From contig JAKSZT010054570.1 of assembly GCA_026826555.1 (NCBI GenBank), positions 435,588 through 499,587 of the forward strand: 64,000 nucleotides of DNA, read 5' to 3'. A model generated the notes under the pieces. The model was not told the DNA's origin and did no database searches. It was given only the letters and a program-made list of their open reading frames with translations. Numbering within the stretch: position 1 is the stretch's first letter; each line of letters begins with the position of its first letter. Positions 1-14,008 of this stretch are shown one piece after another. The stretch comes from Tolypeutes matacus. Lineage: Eukaryota; Chordata; Mammalia; Cingulata; Chlamyphoridae. The translations under genes and the position numbers were made by a program.

Positions 1-758
1 AGGCATTTGGTGCTATAAATTTCCTTTCAGCACTGCCTTTGCTGTATCACATAAGATTTGATAAGTTGTGTTCTTGTTTTCATTCGTCTCGAGATATCTG
101 CTAATTTCTCTTGCAATTTCTTCTTTGACCCACTGGTTGTTTAAGAGTGTCTTGTTTAGCTTCCATATATGTGGCAGTTTGAGATTATTTATGAATCCCA
201 AAAATAGAGATATGATGTTTGTAAACTCATCTATTCCTCTGGGTCTGATACCGTTTGATTGCAGTAAATTCAGCTGAGGGGCCTTTGAAAGAATCTTGCT
301 AAGATTGCTTTTGGGCTTTTGATGTGACTAAATCAATGGGCATTCTGCATATTATGTGTCTTGGGGTAAGTCTATTTGGTTTTATTCTAATTGGAGTATG
401 CTATGCTTCCTGGACATATATATTCATGTCTTTCATGAGAGTTGGGACATTTTCAGCCATTATTTCCTCAAATATTCCTTCTGCCACACCTATAACACGT
501 ATGTTGGTGCACTTCATGCTATCACTCAACTCCCTGAACGCCTGCTCAATTTTTTCCATTCTTTTCTCTCTGTTCTTTCTTTCCAGTCTCAGCTGTTCTG
601 TCCTCTACACCACTGATTCTTTCTTCCATGATTTTAAATCTGCTGTTGTGTGTCTCTATTGTAGTTTAATATCACTTATTGTGTCTTTCATTCCCATAAG
701 CTCTGTTATTTTTCTATCCAAGAGTTCAAAAAATAATTTGTGGTTACCCAGTGTCTTC

Positions 759-2114
<1,356 letters not shown>

Positions 2115-2126
2115 TTAATGTCTTTT

Positions 2127-2292
2127 GGGAAGCGGCTATGGCTCAATCAGTAGGGCTCCCGTTTACCATATGGGAGGCCCCGGGTTCGGTTCCCGGGGCC
2201 TCCTGGTGAAGGCAAGCCCGCCCACGCGGCGTGGTTAGCTGACCCAGCGAGCACAAGCAGCAAGGGGGGGATAAATGAATAAATAAATAAAA
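2127..2292 (+). mobile_element. tRNA-derived DAS-like SINE, monomer
   Basis: The tRNA-like head starts 'agcggctatggctcaatcag', the B-box reads 'gggttcggttcccgg', and the tail is (aaat)n. It is flanked by the 14-bp target duplication 'tcttaatgtctttt' at 2113-2126 and 2293-2306. Its target site overlaps the last two bases of the HNRNPA1 pseudogene's own target duplication (2101-2114), so it inserted after that pseudogene. Confidence 0.93.
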
Positions 2293-3438
2293 TCTTAATG
2301 TCTTTTATTTCTTTAGTCATGTTGTCCTTTAACTCCATTATTTGATTTGGGAGATTTTATGAACCTCGCTGTTTAGTTGTTTCAAGTCCTGTGTCTTGTC
2401 TAAAGCTTTGATTTTGTTCCTTTCCCTGAGTCATATCTTCCTTTTCCTTAGTATGGCTTGTAATTTTTTGCTGATGTCTAGGCATCTGATTCTTACACTG
2501 AATTTAGTCTGACATTCAGTTTCTCTCTCTTGGCTAGGGAGTTACTGTTAAGTAGTTGTGTGCTACCACTGTTTTTTGACTCTTGGTTCTACTTGTTCTA
2601 GATATTTTAGGATTGCCCCTATTTAACTGCTCAAGCCAGGGCTAAGGACCCAGTAATGGCGTACAGGCCAGTTTCCAAGAGACTTGGAGAGGGGGGGGTC
2701 AGTAAAGGCACCTGCTTGCCTATTTATTTATTTTTACCTTTTCATGCACTTTTCTAGTCTGGTCAGCAGATGGCGCTCTTTGGCATACCACTCAGCTCAA
2801 ATCCCAGGTGCTCAGGGGGGAATGCATTCAAGGTAATTCCACCATGGGCCATGCAGAAGTAATGTCCTCAGTGCTTATAAACAAACTTTCTCAGAAATGG
2901 TTCTCCTCCCTTGGCTGGCCACACCTTCCTTCCCTCTGCCTCCTCAGCATCCAGCCCAGGGCATTAGGGAGGGTGTTTGAGAAGGCAAATTATCTTTAGC
3001 TCCTGGTGGTTCTCAGTGTAAACAATGTTCCTGCCCTACCCAGCCTGGAAGTATGGGATCCCTCCAAGGCAGCAGACCAAGTTTGCTGGCCAAATTCTAG
3101 ATTTCCTATAGGCTGTGTCCCTCCCTCTCCCCTTTCTTGGGGAAGAGGACCTCTGCAACCCCCTCAGTCTGCATCCACTTTAGTCCAAGCTGCTGTAGTC
3201 CGCAGACAGCTGCTTGCTCTAAGGGTCGGGGAATGGGCACCAGCTGCTGCTGCTGCAACTTTACTCATGGGATTTTCCACCAGCTGAGACTCCTTTTTCT
3301 CTTGGATGATATCTTGCCTTCCCCTGGTATCCTGGGCCCCTGAACAGCCCTCCATTCTCCACCTGTCCTCTAGATATTTTTTTCTGGGAGAGAAATGATC
3401 CCTCTGCCTCTCTGACACTCCATCTTTCCAGAATTCTC

Positions 3439-4192
3439 TCAGTTACTTTTAAAGTACTCTTCCTTATCTCAGAGCCTGCTCTTATTTTCAGGAAACCTTG
3501 GTTTCCTTAGCCTGCTTCTGTTGCTCTGAGATAAGCCAGGTCAAACATCACCTAGGAGGGCTCAGCACCTCTGGAGAAACCCTTCCTACCTCTCTTGCTT
3601 TACACATTGTTCTTGATTGTATAAACTGAGCAAAATTGGATAACGGAAATAACATATGCAGAAGCACCCAGCACATATCTGGCAGTGTGAAGTCATTCCT
3701 GCATTCATTCATTCTCTTTGTACTTATAATATATAGTAGTTGCTCTACAGATACAAACACAAAAGGATATGTAGAAATGGAAAACCATTTTTCAAATGTT
3801 TCCTCCCCTAAGTTGATGTCTAGTAACTGAAAATCTACAGGCACCCAAAATTCGCTCAGCAGAAGTGTCTTGAGGCAAAAACTGCTTCCAGTCCTGGTTG
3901 TAACAGAGTGGAATACACCAGAAAGAAAGACACAGTCTCAAGGAAATGGTACATGAGATCCTCATGGGAACAAGCTGAGCGCAGCAAGCTGCAGGAAGAA
4001 CAGAACCAGGAAAGGCCTGAGCCCCAGGGATCCGAAAACAGGGTCTGAAAGGAGCAAGAGTGAGACTGAAGTGGTATCCTTGGGAAGGGAGGAACTGGCC
4101 TCCCCCTACATCTGTCAAAGGAAAAGTAGATGTGTGGAAGTAGAGAAAATATTTGGGGAAGAGAGCATTGGTTTATTCAAACCTTTAGCAAG
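3439..4192. other. Unassigned intronic/intergenic sequence
   Basis: No gene was recognised. The short ORFs on both strands lack family resemblance and conserved motifs. The last 13 bases (4180-4192) are the left target duplication of the next SINE. Confidence 0.5.
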
Positions 4193-4680
4193 CAGGGGGC
4201 AGATGTGGCTCAAATGGCTGGGCATCCGTCTGCCATATGGAGAGACCTGGGTACGATCCCTGGGACCTCCTGGTAAAATAAAGAAAAATATAGAAGGTGC
4301 GCATGCCGCCAGGCCCCCATGCATGGGCGTGCCGCCTGGTCTGGCACGCAGGCATGCCAGGCCCCGCCGAGCCACGCAGCAAGATGATGACATAACAGGG
4401 GAGAGAGACAGGGGAGAGCCAAGATGAGACAAGCCGAAAAACCAGGAACTGAGATGGCACAGGCAGAAGGGCGTCTCTCTCCGACGTCAGAGGTCCCCGG
4501 GGTCAAATCTCGGTGAAGACAGGAGGAGAAGGATGAGAAGAGGGGGCAGGAAACAGACACAGAGAATTGCCCAACGAATGGACACAAAACAGCAAATGGC
4601 GGAGGAGGGGATTAAAATGGATAAAATAAATAAATAAATCTTTAAAAATATATATATATATATATATATAAACAAAAAGA
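4193..4680 (+). mobile_element. Dimeric DAS-like SINE with A/T-rich tail
   Basis: Two tRNA-like heads are joined: the first at 4201 ('gatgtggctcaaatggctgg', B-box 'gggtacgatccctgg'), the second at about 4450 ('gatggcacaggcagaagg', B-box 'ggtcaaatctcgg'). The tail is (aaat)n, then 'ctttaaaaa' and a (ta)n run at 4651-4670. The near-perfect 13-bp target duplication 'aa(c/t)ctttagcaag' lies at 4180-4192 and 4681-4693. Long open frames on both strands here come from the SINE, not from genes. Confidence 0.9.
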
Positions 4681-4689
4681 AATCTTTAG

Positions 4690-5130
4690 CAAGTGTTTAT
4701 TGAGCACTTGCCGTGTACCAGGGATTAGCCAAGGGTTGGGCAGCCCCGGATGAGTTAGGCATGGTCTTACCTTTGAGGAGCTCACGGTCTAGCAGGTGAA
4801 TACAGTTAGCATGGTAAGGGTTATAATAGAAGTAGGTACAAAGGCTAATTGTGCCTACTATTGTCATTCAATGAGGTGTCTTTGAACCAGGTTTTGAAGG
4901 GTAAATTGGAGTTTTAACAGGTGGCTGTGGAAGGCAAAATTGCTTCAGTGTTGCTGAATAAAACCAAATAGTTTGGCATGGTGAAGTTTTGGATGTAAGA
5001 AACAAAAAACTAAGGCTGGAGAGGTAGGCAGGGATTACGAAGGGCTTGTCGTAGTCAGAAGATTAGGCTTGATCCTCTGCGCACTGGGAAGCCATTGCTG
5101 GGCAAGGCAGCAGCATGGCCACGAGGAGGA
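4690..5130 (+). repeat. Ancient mammalian interspersed repeat
   Basis: Typical phrases are 'tttattgagcacttgccgtg' at the start and 'gagaggtaggcagg', 'gggcttgtcgtag' and 'gggaagccattg' near the end. This is the layout of a common mammal-wide repeat. It is diverged and without a clean terminus, and the family name is not certain. Confidence 0.55.
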
Positions 5131-7139
5131 GGATGGATCCAGACTTCACCCAGGATGAAGGGATACCAGGGTCCAGGCATCCCTGTGGCCCCTCAACACA
5201 GTGACAAATGCCAACGCCTGTGGCGTGATGGGCAGGCCCTTCCCCCCTAGGAAAATAGCCCTATTTCAAATGCATGTTTTCTCAGCTGTTCCTTCTCTTG
5301 TCAGAGCCGCTCTCCTTTTAGCAAGTACTGTATTTCCTGAGAAGACACATGAACTCTCTGGAATCCTACAGAAGTAGCACTGACCTTAGAGTAGCTAAAC
5401 TAAGAGCCAAGTCCCCGTTGTGACCCCACTGTCTGTGCGGCTGTGGGGGCCAGCGGCTCAGCCTCTCAGCCTCCCGGACAACAAATTCCTCTTTTTCCCC
5501 TGGTCTGTGCAGAGGATGAGATCTGGCCTTCCAGAAATTCTGGTTTGCCAAGATCCTATCTTAAGCCTTCCAGAATCAAACTCAGTTATTTTTCCTGAAA
5601 GCTTCCTAGTGACCCTTCCAGGGGAGCTTTTATGTTGTTATATGTAGAAAACAGTTTAATTCCATTTAATACATGTTTTGTTTGGTTTAATGACTTCAAG
5701 CAGATTCAAAAAGGGGCCTGGGAAAATAAGGGGCCTGGCCCCTTTAAGAAACCAGGTGGTAAAGTAAGGCTTGTTGGTGGGTGTGGGGCTCTGCCTGGGA
5801 GGTGGGATCAACTGAGGCAATTATATTTCACTCATCTCTTAGAAAAGGTATTTTCAGCATTGCTGGCCAGAGGGAGAGAGAGAAGAGTCCCAGCAGCTTG
5901 GCATGCTTGGTATGCTTGGTGGCAGGAAAAACTGCTTAGGCAAGGAGAAACTAAGACCCCCTTAGGGAAAAGTGATCTCAGAGAGGAGCAAGGAGGGCTG
6001 AGCGGTCATTAACAGGACCTTTAATATTTGTATGCTAAATATATCCTAGGTGAAAACAGAACCGAGGGCCAAAGCTTGAGAGGGCCCTAGATGGAAAAAA
6101 ATAAGCCCGTATTGGGAATTTTATGTTAGAGTTAGCAGACAGGTAAGGGATTGGTACTTTGGAAGATTGGCTGCCTTTAACCTTTACCCTGGCAGGGACT
6201 CCACACTTGTGAGTAGAGGGAACCCATTTTCCTGTTCTCCAAGCACCTATTCTTTTTATAGTGAGCCGAGCTGGTGAGTGAGTCTGTTGTACGCTATAAG
6301 CTGGCTTCTCTCTAAATGAAATGTTGTGCCTGGGGGTGGGACATCTCCCACAAGGTCTGGCAATCCGATTTCCCCCAAAGTCTGGCAATCTAAATTCCCT
6401 GGCAAAAAAAAAAATACAGCGGTTTCTGAGATTTGCCCCTCAAGAAAACTCTTCTAGGAATACAAACCTCAGACTGAAGGTAAGCAAGGAATTTTTACCA
6501 AAACAACTCACCCCAAACACTGAGGAATTGAAGTTTTGGTCTTTGATGTGTGCATTATACAAAGAAAGTTTTAAGTTTAGTCATACATTAAAACCAGGAA
6601 GGGTGAATGGTTTATTCAGAAGACAATCAAATAAACCAATAAACCTAAGACTTGTTCTTAACCTCCATGGCTCTGCTCTCCCTTCCCTTCTGCTGGGAAG
6701 TAAAACGAGCTGCAGTCACTGCAAATGAGGTCCCCCCACCACAAATGAGGATACAGGTGTGAACTGCGTCATCTTTTTGATGGAACTGGGTAAGCTTTAG
6801 CTGCCACTACAGTAACTTTACAGCTCTGCTGCTTCTCACATCCTCTGACCATAGTAGCTGCAGAGGCAGAGGGTGGAAAACACCCTTGGAGAGTATCTGA
6901 AGCCAGTTTGTCTGAGGGACTTACTTCCCCTGTGGCTGGATCTCAGCCTCCTTTCTTCAGGGAGCTGTTTTTAGAATTCTGATGGAAGAAAGAAGATAGA
7001 GGCAGGAGGTGGTGAAGCCTGTGGGAGCCTCGGGAGGTCTCCTGGATGCTGTGGGAGGAGGGGAGTCACCAGCTGCTTTCCGCCTGACTCAAAGGCTGGC
7101 AAGTTGCTTTGCCACAGTGCCTGGCTCCCCACCACGATC
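5131..7139. other. Unassigned intronic sequence
   Basis: No exon, RNA gene or well-defined repeat was recognised. Open frames at 5420-6012 and 6321-6728 have no recognisable domain and no supporting context. Collagen-like Gly-X-Y codon runs expected of missing SCARA5 exons were looked for and not seen. Confidence 0.45.
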
Positions 7140-7330
7140 CTTGGAGATTATACCGAGTTCAACAAATATTTACTGAGAACCGACCACCACAGTCACTGAG
7201 CTCGCATGTATTTAATCTTCAGAATAACTCTCTAAGGTATGCCATTTAACAGATGAGGAGACTGTTCCAAGAAGTTAAATCCTTTGCCCAAGGTCATAGA
7301 GCTAGAGAGTGGTAAAAGTGGCTCGGGCCG
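7140..7330. repeat. MIR-like SINE fragment
   Basis: The core reads 'aacaaatatttactgag', then 'taacagatgaggagactg' and 'ttgcccaaggtcatagagc', which is the typical order of an old MIR/L2-type repeat. Confidence 0.65.
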
Positions 7331-7402
7331 TCAAGGATTTATAACACAGGGATAGGGAAGCATCCCAGACAAGGGTTTTAGAACTGGACCTTGAAGGATG
7401 GT

Positions 7403-8001
7403 GTTTTCATTTGCTAAAAGCTGCTGGAGGCCATATACCAGAAATGGGTTGGCTTTTATAGTGGGAATTTATTAGGTTAAAAGCTGAAGCTGTGAAAATG
7501 TCCAAATCAAGGCATCACATCAGAGATGCTGTCTCACCAAAGATCAGCTGCTGGCGATCCTGGTTTCCTGCCTGGCATGACACAGTGGCCGCATCTGCCT
7601 TCTACCCCAGGCCCACTTTCTCCCCGAGCTAGCTGTGGGCGACCAAGTGCATGGCAGGGCACAATATGGATCCACTCAGCTCTGCCCTCTCCCCTTTCCT
7701 CCAGGCCTCATTGCTCGTTCTGCTTCTGTGGCTTTGCTCTCTCCCAGCTTCCTTTCCGAGCTCCTGGGTTCCTTTTCTCTGTTTCTGCAGCTTTATACTC
7801 ACTCCTCTGTTTATTAAGGACCCCACTAAGAGGATTAGGCCCCACACTGGGTCCTGCAGTCTAATCAAAGGCCCTTAACTGAAGCGATCTAATAAAAAGT
7901 GATCTAACCCAAAGATCCCACATTCAATAGGTTTACATGCACAGGAATGGCTTAGCTTTAAGAACATAATTTTCTGGGGTCCACAAGGCTCAAACCAGCA
8001 C
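7403..8001 (-). mobile_element. MaLR-like LTR, antisense
   Basis: It begins 'gttttcatttgctaaaagct', continues 'gaaatgggttggctt' and 'gtccaaatcaaggcat', and ends 'ttctggggtccacaaggctc'. The same layout recurs at 33132-33574 and 38751-39188, so the three define one repeat family. It resembles the antisense end of MLT1/MaLR solitary LTRs. The open frames inside (7526-7878) are incidental. Confidence 0.6.
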
Positions 8002-8706
8002 ACATGAGCAGGCTTGAGATAGGAAGTAAGAGGGGATGCATGATCAAAGTGACAGGGTGTGAAAGAGCCTCTCCAGGAAAAGCCACTAGTCCTGGACCTT
8101 GGATCTGGAGATGAGAACAGTGGATCCATAGGGCCTTTGAGGGATGCCAAATAAATGTTAATACCCTCTCACAGGCTGTTTACAGGGGCTAAAGGCCTGA
8201 TTAAATGAGTTTGGTGTCAGTGACTTTTTCCCTGGTTCTAAAACTTTCTAGTCCTAAAATACCTGTTTACTCTCACTGGCCTTTCTTCATTTGAGAAGCC
8301 CAGGAACAAAAGCTAGGAAAAGGACTCATCTGTCCACCTGGCTGCCCAGTCCATTCTTACAAATCCAACTGAGCAGAATTTCTGGGCATTAGTGACATCT
8401 TCCAATTGCAATGGGAAAGTTGCCACGGCATTCAGGGCTGGGCAGGGAAAGCTCTTTATTATTTGATTGGGCATATTTTATTGAACACTTACTGTGAACC
8501 AGGCATTTTGGTAGAGCAGTGGAGAAACAAAATCAGACAGGACAAACTCTCAGTTTCCAAAGAACATTCAGTAGAGTTGGGGAGACAACCAAGACTAACA
8601 GCAGAGGTGCAGGGGACACTTGGGAGAAATTTCTGCTGCTCTTTCTTCCCAGCGAAGTACCAGGCACCCCATATGGCCCCCAGTGAAAGACTAATCCTGG
8701 GAGACA
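8002..8706. other. Unassigned intron with old repeat traces
   Basis: 'ttattgaacacttactgtg' at about 8479 marks a decayed L2/MIR-type repeat. No gene was recognised. Confidence 0.45.
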
Positions 8707-8940
8707 TGGTGCACTGGGCTGTGAGTCTGAAGACCCAAGTTCAAGTTCTGGTGTGGCCACTTTACTAGTGATGTGACCTTGAGAAAACTCACTGCCCTTG
8801 TCTGAGACTCAGCTGCTTGGCCTACAAAGTGGGGGTAATACCACCCACCTTAGAGGATTGCTGCAAAGATCAAATGAGACCGTCTAATAAAAGTGCTTTG
8901 AAGGATCGTAAAGTACCATATTAAGAGACTGCCTTTCGGA
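8707..8940 (+). repeat. MIR element
   Basis: Diagnostic MIR phrases appear in order: 'ggctgtgagtctgaagaccc', 'gtgatgtgaccttgagaaa', 'caaagtgggggtaatacc' and 'aaagtgctttg'. Confidence 0.85.
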
Positions 8941-9879
8941 AATAGCATTTCATAAAGTGCACCCACAGGCCAGGCTTTCACATTTTGAAATCGATGCCCT
9001 CCAGGAGAGTCTGACCAGAAATTCGTCTTTATTTTGCTTTGGGGATGACTCCTGTCCTTCCCATATGGATCACATTTCCCACGGATGTCATGGAAAAGAG
9101 AAGTGCCATGTCAAAAGAAGGATACAGGCCTACTTCCCCCAGCCTCCTGGGAGGCGGGGCCAGCCCTTGGGCTGCAGGCTGGCTGGGGGCACTGGGAGTT
9201 CTTTCTTTACAAGAGAATGAAAGTTCAACTTCCTTAATGGGCAGATGGTCCAAATTATCCCCCGGACTCTATTCTGCAGCTGCAGAAAATCAGAGCCTAT
9301 TTTCCCAGAGCCATGTGTTTATTTCTGTTCTCCACAACCTCCTTTCTTTTGACTTGTTTTGCTTTGGCAGGGGCTGGGAAGGCAGGAAAAACAAACCTAA
9401 AGGAGCTGCAAGGTTTCAGGTCTAGGATGGGGTTTTCCTCCCCTCTTTTCCCTTAAAAGTTGCCTAGGTTTTAGGGCCCTTCTGATGCACAGCCAAGCAA
9501 GTTCTGGGGTATTTAATGATCAGTTCTGTTCTTAGGGCCTCTCAGAGGGCTGTGAATCCCTATTCATTCACTTGCTCATTCATTTAATACCATTTTTTGA
9601 GCATTGTAACATGCCAGCCCTCTGTTTGCAAATGGGATTGCAAGTGTGAACGACATTCAATGGCTCTTGCCTTCCAGGAGCTTACAACAGTGAGTAAATA
9701 GTAAATGTAAAAAGGGAAGTGTAGTATAATGTTTATCATATGTGGGGAACACCTGATGGGGCCACAGGTCAGGGAAGCCTTCCTTCCCGAGGAGATGATG
9801 TATGCATGCCTCACTCACAAGGTCCAATGATTTGTAAATTGTGTAGCAGGGACTTGATCCCAGAACTCCCTGCCAGGCA
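8941..9879. other. Unassigned intron with L2/MIR-type trace
   Basis: About 9560-9720 ('cattcacttgctcattcatt', 'gagcattgtaacatgcc', 'caggagcttacaacag') is a decayed L2/MIR-class repeat. The rest has no recognisable feature. Confidence 0.45.
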
Positions 9880-10203
9880 GTGGTTCTCAGCCTTTGCTGT
9901 GCATTGCCTGGGAACTTCAAAAAATACAGATGACCCAATACTGGTAGTTTAAAGAGCTCTTCAGGTGATTCTTTTTTTTTTTTTTTTTTTTTTAAGATTA
10001 TTATTTATTTATTCATTTATCCCCCCCTTGCTGCTTGTGCTCGCCAGGTCAGCCAACCACGCCATGCAGGCGGGCTTGCATTCACCAGGAGGCCCTGGGA
10101 ACCGAACCCGGGGCCTCCCATATGGCAAACGGGAGCCCCACTGATTGAGCCACAGCCGCCCCCCTTCAGGTGATTCTTATATGCAGTCAGGACTGGGAAG
10201 CAC
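9880..10203 (+). mobile_element. MER5A-type hAT element split by a SINE
   Basis: It begins 'cagtggttctcagcctttg' at about 9880 and resumes after the SINE with 'cttatatgcagtcaggac'. This is the usual MER5A (hAT-Charlie MITE) order. An antisense SINE at 9974-10163 divides it. Confidence 0.7.
9974..10163 (-). mobile_element. DAS-like SINE monomer
   Basis: On the minus strand it has the tRNA head 'ggcggctgtggctcaatcag', B-box 'ggttcggttcccagg', and an (aaat)n/poly-A tail seen as a T-run on the + strand. The perfect 15-bp target duplication 'cttcaggtgattctt' lies at 9959-9973 and 10164-10178. Confidence 0.95.
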
Positions 10204-10399
10204 TTCAAGTCTCAGGCTCTTTCCTTTACACCTGAGGGTTCTGAGTACTGTGCCCTCCCTTCCCCCCCACACCCCCAAACAGGGCTACTGTGAGATAGAT
10301 GCAAAGCACTTTACATGAGGAAAGGACTGTTATTAAATATTTGCCTTGATAATTCAGCTTGACAGTTGGTTCTGTAGTTGGAAAATGAAAGACCCTTGC

Positions 10400-10615
10400 T
10401 TTTTTCTCTGGCGCCACCATGTAGCAGCTGTGTGACCCTGGGCAAGTTGCTTGCCTTTTCTGGGCTCCAGTTTTCTCTTCTGTTCAATGAGAGCCATAAT
10501 AACTAACTCGTGTCACTTCTGTGAAGAGTAAAGGAGAAAAAGCGCATATAAAGCACCTTGCAGAGGGCCTGCCATGTAGTGGGAACTCAATACATATTAG
10601 TAGCTTTCACTATTC
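10400..10615 (+). repeat. MIR element
   Basis: 'gtgtgaccctgggcaagttg', 'tctgggctccagttttctc', 'tataaagcaccttgcagag' and 'gtgggaactcaatacat' follow the MIR consensus order closely. Confidence 0.88.
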
Positions 10616-11771
10616 ATCCTCGACTTGAAATCTCTTTGTTATGGTTGGGTTTCGGAGAAGCTCTGAGCCAGACTTAGACAAACCCTGCTGGCAGGACTGT
10701 CCCAGCCCTGGAATCCAGTTCCCAAAAATGGCAGCTACTGGCCATTAGACTGTCCTCTTGAGCCCACTAATACTGAGGGACCCAGCAATGCTGTGCTTCT
10801 ACCAGGTGTTGGAGAGAGAATAAGATATTCGGTATCTTGCTTCATAGTTAATAGCTTTGAAACCCAAAGCATAAATAAAATAAGGTATGGAATAATCAGA
10901 GGAAAAAACATTGGAGACATCAAGAAAATGCCAGTGCCTGGTGAACCAAACCAGATATTGGTTTTTAAGCCCTGGAATGGAGACCCACGAAATACTGTCT
11001 GGTTTCCTCCATTCCCAGCAGGACGAGCAGCTGTCAGGCGTGGTACAGAGAGGGGAGGATTCCTGTGCTGGAAGGGGGTGGAGGGGCTGCAAGGCCAACT
11101 CCCAGGACCCATTCCAGTTCTAGGGCTCAAGCCAGAGGAATTGGGGGTAAAACCCAGACTGCTCTGACCGGGACCCTGTTTCCCACTACTTCTCTGGGAT
11201 GTATTTACAAGGCAGAGAGCAAGGAAACATTTGTTTTGAGAGGAGAATCTCCACATACTAGAAAGATTTAATAAGGTCTGTGCTAGGAGCCCGAGAATGG
11301 CCTCAGCCCTAATGCTGCATTCCTGGGCCATTCCCGAGCTGCCTTGCTTAACGAATAACATCCAGTTTGCATTAGTGTGCAGAAAGCTGCTGACAGCAGG
11401 AGCCACTCTTCTGCCTTGTGGTCTTGTCCCCTCTCCCTAATATGCTAAGGAGCCAAGAACTGAGCCCTGGGGAGAGCAGAGGAAACTAGGAGATGAATCC
11501 AGTTGTTGGGGTGAGCCCCCCCGTGCTCCTGCTCCCCACGCAGCAGGGTTGCTTTGCAAAGAGGCTTTCATGGATGTGAAGCCTGCTTACACCACTGGGA
11601 TCCAAACCATCCTCAGCAAAGCATGGCAGCACCTCAGAGCGGGCCCACGCATTGCTAGGCAAAGACACCAGCTGGCCTGGGGTGGGAGCTCATAGTGACT
11701 GAGTGCCCACCTATGTCCTTTACATGTCCTTGCTCTCAACTGCCACCACTATCCCCATTTTAAGAAGAGGT
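10616..11771. other. Unassigned intronic sequence
   Basis: A 223-codon open frame runs on the minus strand (11406-10735) and shorter ones on the + strand, but none resembles a known domain or shows splice or promoter context. Treated as non-coding. Confidence 0.45.
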
Positions 11772-11868
11772 TAGGTGGAGCAGGTAGAGCTCAGTGGCTT
11801 GAGCACCTGCTTTGCCAGTATGAGGTCCCAGGTTCGATTCCCGGTACTTCCTAAAAAAATAATTTTGA
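11772..11868 (+). mobile_element. Short DAS-like SINE head
   Basis: 'tggagcaggtagagctcagt' (head) and 'aggttcgattcccgg' (B-box) are followed directly by an A-rich tail. This is only a single tRNA-like unit of about 97 bp. Flanks share a weak 'ggt(t)aggt' repeat. Confidence 0.75.
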
Positions 11869-13972
11869 AAAAGGTAGGTATAGAGTGGTCACATCTGGCC
11901 AGTGGTGGAACCAGAATTCATACCCTGTTTCTGAGTCCAGAACTGGCCACCTCCTACTCTCCTGCACTGGCTCCCCACACGAATCACCGTGACTGTATTT
12001 TCCACCATTAAAAGTCCATAATCCACTCAGGGTACAAGAAAGCAAGTAGCTCATCAGCCCTCATATGGGTGTATGGGACTCATGGGGGCTGTCTGCATTC
12101 TCTTGATAGCAAGGACCAGGGACTCATCTGGGTCACTTCGAGTAATGAGGTTTTGTAGTAAAGACATTAGCAAACACATTGGAAGAACAGGACCCATGAG
12201 ACAGGTGGGCCTTACAGAGCTAGAACTGGAAGTTCATTCAGAATGCAGTGCAGACCTAGGGCCACAGCAGAGGGAGTTCACCTCTTCACTCTTGTGTCTC
12301 ATCGATGACATGGCTTTTTAATTCCATGGGGGCTGCCTCTCTTTCTGCTTCTGCTTCTGCTTTTGCTCAGCTCTCTCCCTGTTCCTCCAGTTGCAATTCC
12401 TGAGAGAATCTGGCGTTCTTGCTAATTAATCATCATCCTAGTTGTTTGGACAGACCTTTTGAGCCAGGTCAATTGTTTAGGACCTTACTCAAGCATAAGA
12501 AGCTTCTGCTGGGCTGTGAACATGGCATATGCCTTGACCAGCTTGTCTAAGGCACAGTTTATAATGTCCTCCCCTTCTGTCATCACATGTAATCCACTCA
12601 ACAACCCTAGGGAGTGTGTATGACTGGCAAAGAAATTGAGAAATGAGGAGTGTCTTAGTACCTCCAAGACTCAAAGCTGGTTAGCAGCATGCCTCAGCTA
12701 GACCCCTGCCATCTCCTTTCTCCTGGCTCACTGTTCTTTTCACCGTCACACACTGCCTACCTCTGACCACTCTGGTGGCACTCAGCAGGGACAGCCTGGA
12801 ATTGCCTTTTAGCATTTTTTGTGTGCACAGAAGAGACAGAATTATATACCTCAGTGTCCCCCTGGCTAGCTCATTAAAAGTTTAGAGATCAGTCAGCAGT
12901 GGGGAGTCTAGAATGATTTACAGAAAGGCGGTACAAATAGCTGCCATTCCGGGTCAGTTCCCCCAGGTGCTGTGTGCACAGCAGGTGTATGGTATATGTG
13001 CTAGTGCAATACCATGCCTGCCCTCCCACCTGAGCTCTTGAGACCGGTGGGTGGGTACAGCACCTATTCTGAACAGCCAGGCCCCAAAGATAAAGACTGA
13101 AACCAGGGAAGTACAGGAACTGTGAGGCATTGAGATAGGGATTCCACCTGTACCCCCAACCAAAGTCACGCACACCTCCACACATCTACCCCCATCCCAT
13201 CTCTTCATCAGATGCTTAGTGAGCACTTTCAGCCTGCTAGCCCATAATAAGGGGTTGTAGACAAGTAAGACATGCTCTCTTTGCCCAAGTTGCTGGCAGT
13301 TTTATAGTAAAATAGGATATGTATGCATAGCCCTTATGGATGGAGAGCTTTCCTCTAGGGTTATGCAGTGAGACTACGTGGTGATGTTCTTGACCTGGGC
13401 TTTGATTTGAGATGACTCTTCTCTGGTTCAGTGTATAAAAGGGTGAACCTTTGCCCAAGGGTGTTGGCAGGGTCTGTGGTCCCCTAACACTGAGGCGGCA
13501 GGGAAAGGAGAAGCGGGTTGGGGTGTCCCTGCTGCAGGAGTACAAGGAAAAGCTCTGCCTACAGCTTAATGGACTGAGGGTTGGGACAAAGTCAGAAAAA
13601 TCTCTACATTTCCTCTGTTTCGTGAGAAACAACTACTTAGCATTTGCCTTAAGCTTGGTTCTCCCAGCCAAGAGATGACCTGTACAGAGCTGGGCAGGCT
13701 GAGGTCTTGGCATCAGTGCCATCCTCTCAACTTGAAAACTGTGGTCACAACTGTGGGCAGACGACATGAAGAGGTTGATGTTCTCTTCCCCCAGGAGACT
13801 CCTTGATGAATCAAAATCAGAAACCCACATGGGGATGGTTAATGGCAGGGTTAGCGCCAGGGTTTCTGGTTCTCATTTTGCTTTGGGAGGATTTCCCAGG
13901 GCTCTCGGAGGTGGGATGCAAAGAAGGAGGTAAGGGACCTGTCAAAGCAGGGTCACTTATTAAAAGAAGTGG
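11869..13972. other. Unassigned intronic sequence
   Basis: No gene or clear repeat was recognised. A short TTCTGC repeat lies at about 12341-12366. Open frames of 60-131 codons on both strands lack recognisable motifs. Confidence 0.45.
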
Positions 13973-13998
13973 GGGGGGGACAAAAAAATAAATGAATG
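13973..13998 (+). mobile_element. Very short 5'-truncated SINE tail
   Basis: Twenty-six bases of SINE 3' end (a G-run, then 'ataaatgaatg') lie between two copies of 'aaagaagtgg' (13963-13972 and 13999-14008). The direct repeats show a real retroposition event that copied almost nothing. Confidence 0.6.
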
Positions 13999-14008
13999 AA
14001 AGAAGTGG

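Noticed and set aside
4193..4680. tRNA genes suggested by A/B-box-like motifs in many places
   Set aside because: These are SINE heads with (aaat)n tails and target duplications. No cloverleaf with intact acceptor stem was seen.
10735..11406. 223-codon minus strand open frame
   Set aside because: No recognisable domain, no homologous signal, and no promoter or splice context. Overlapping frames on the other strand are equally open.
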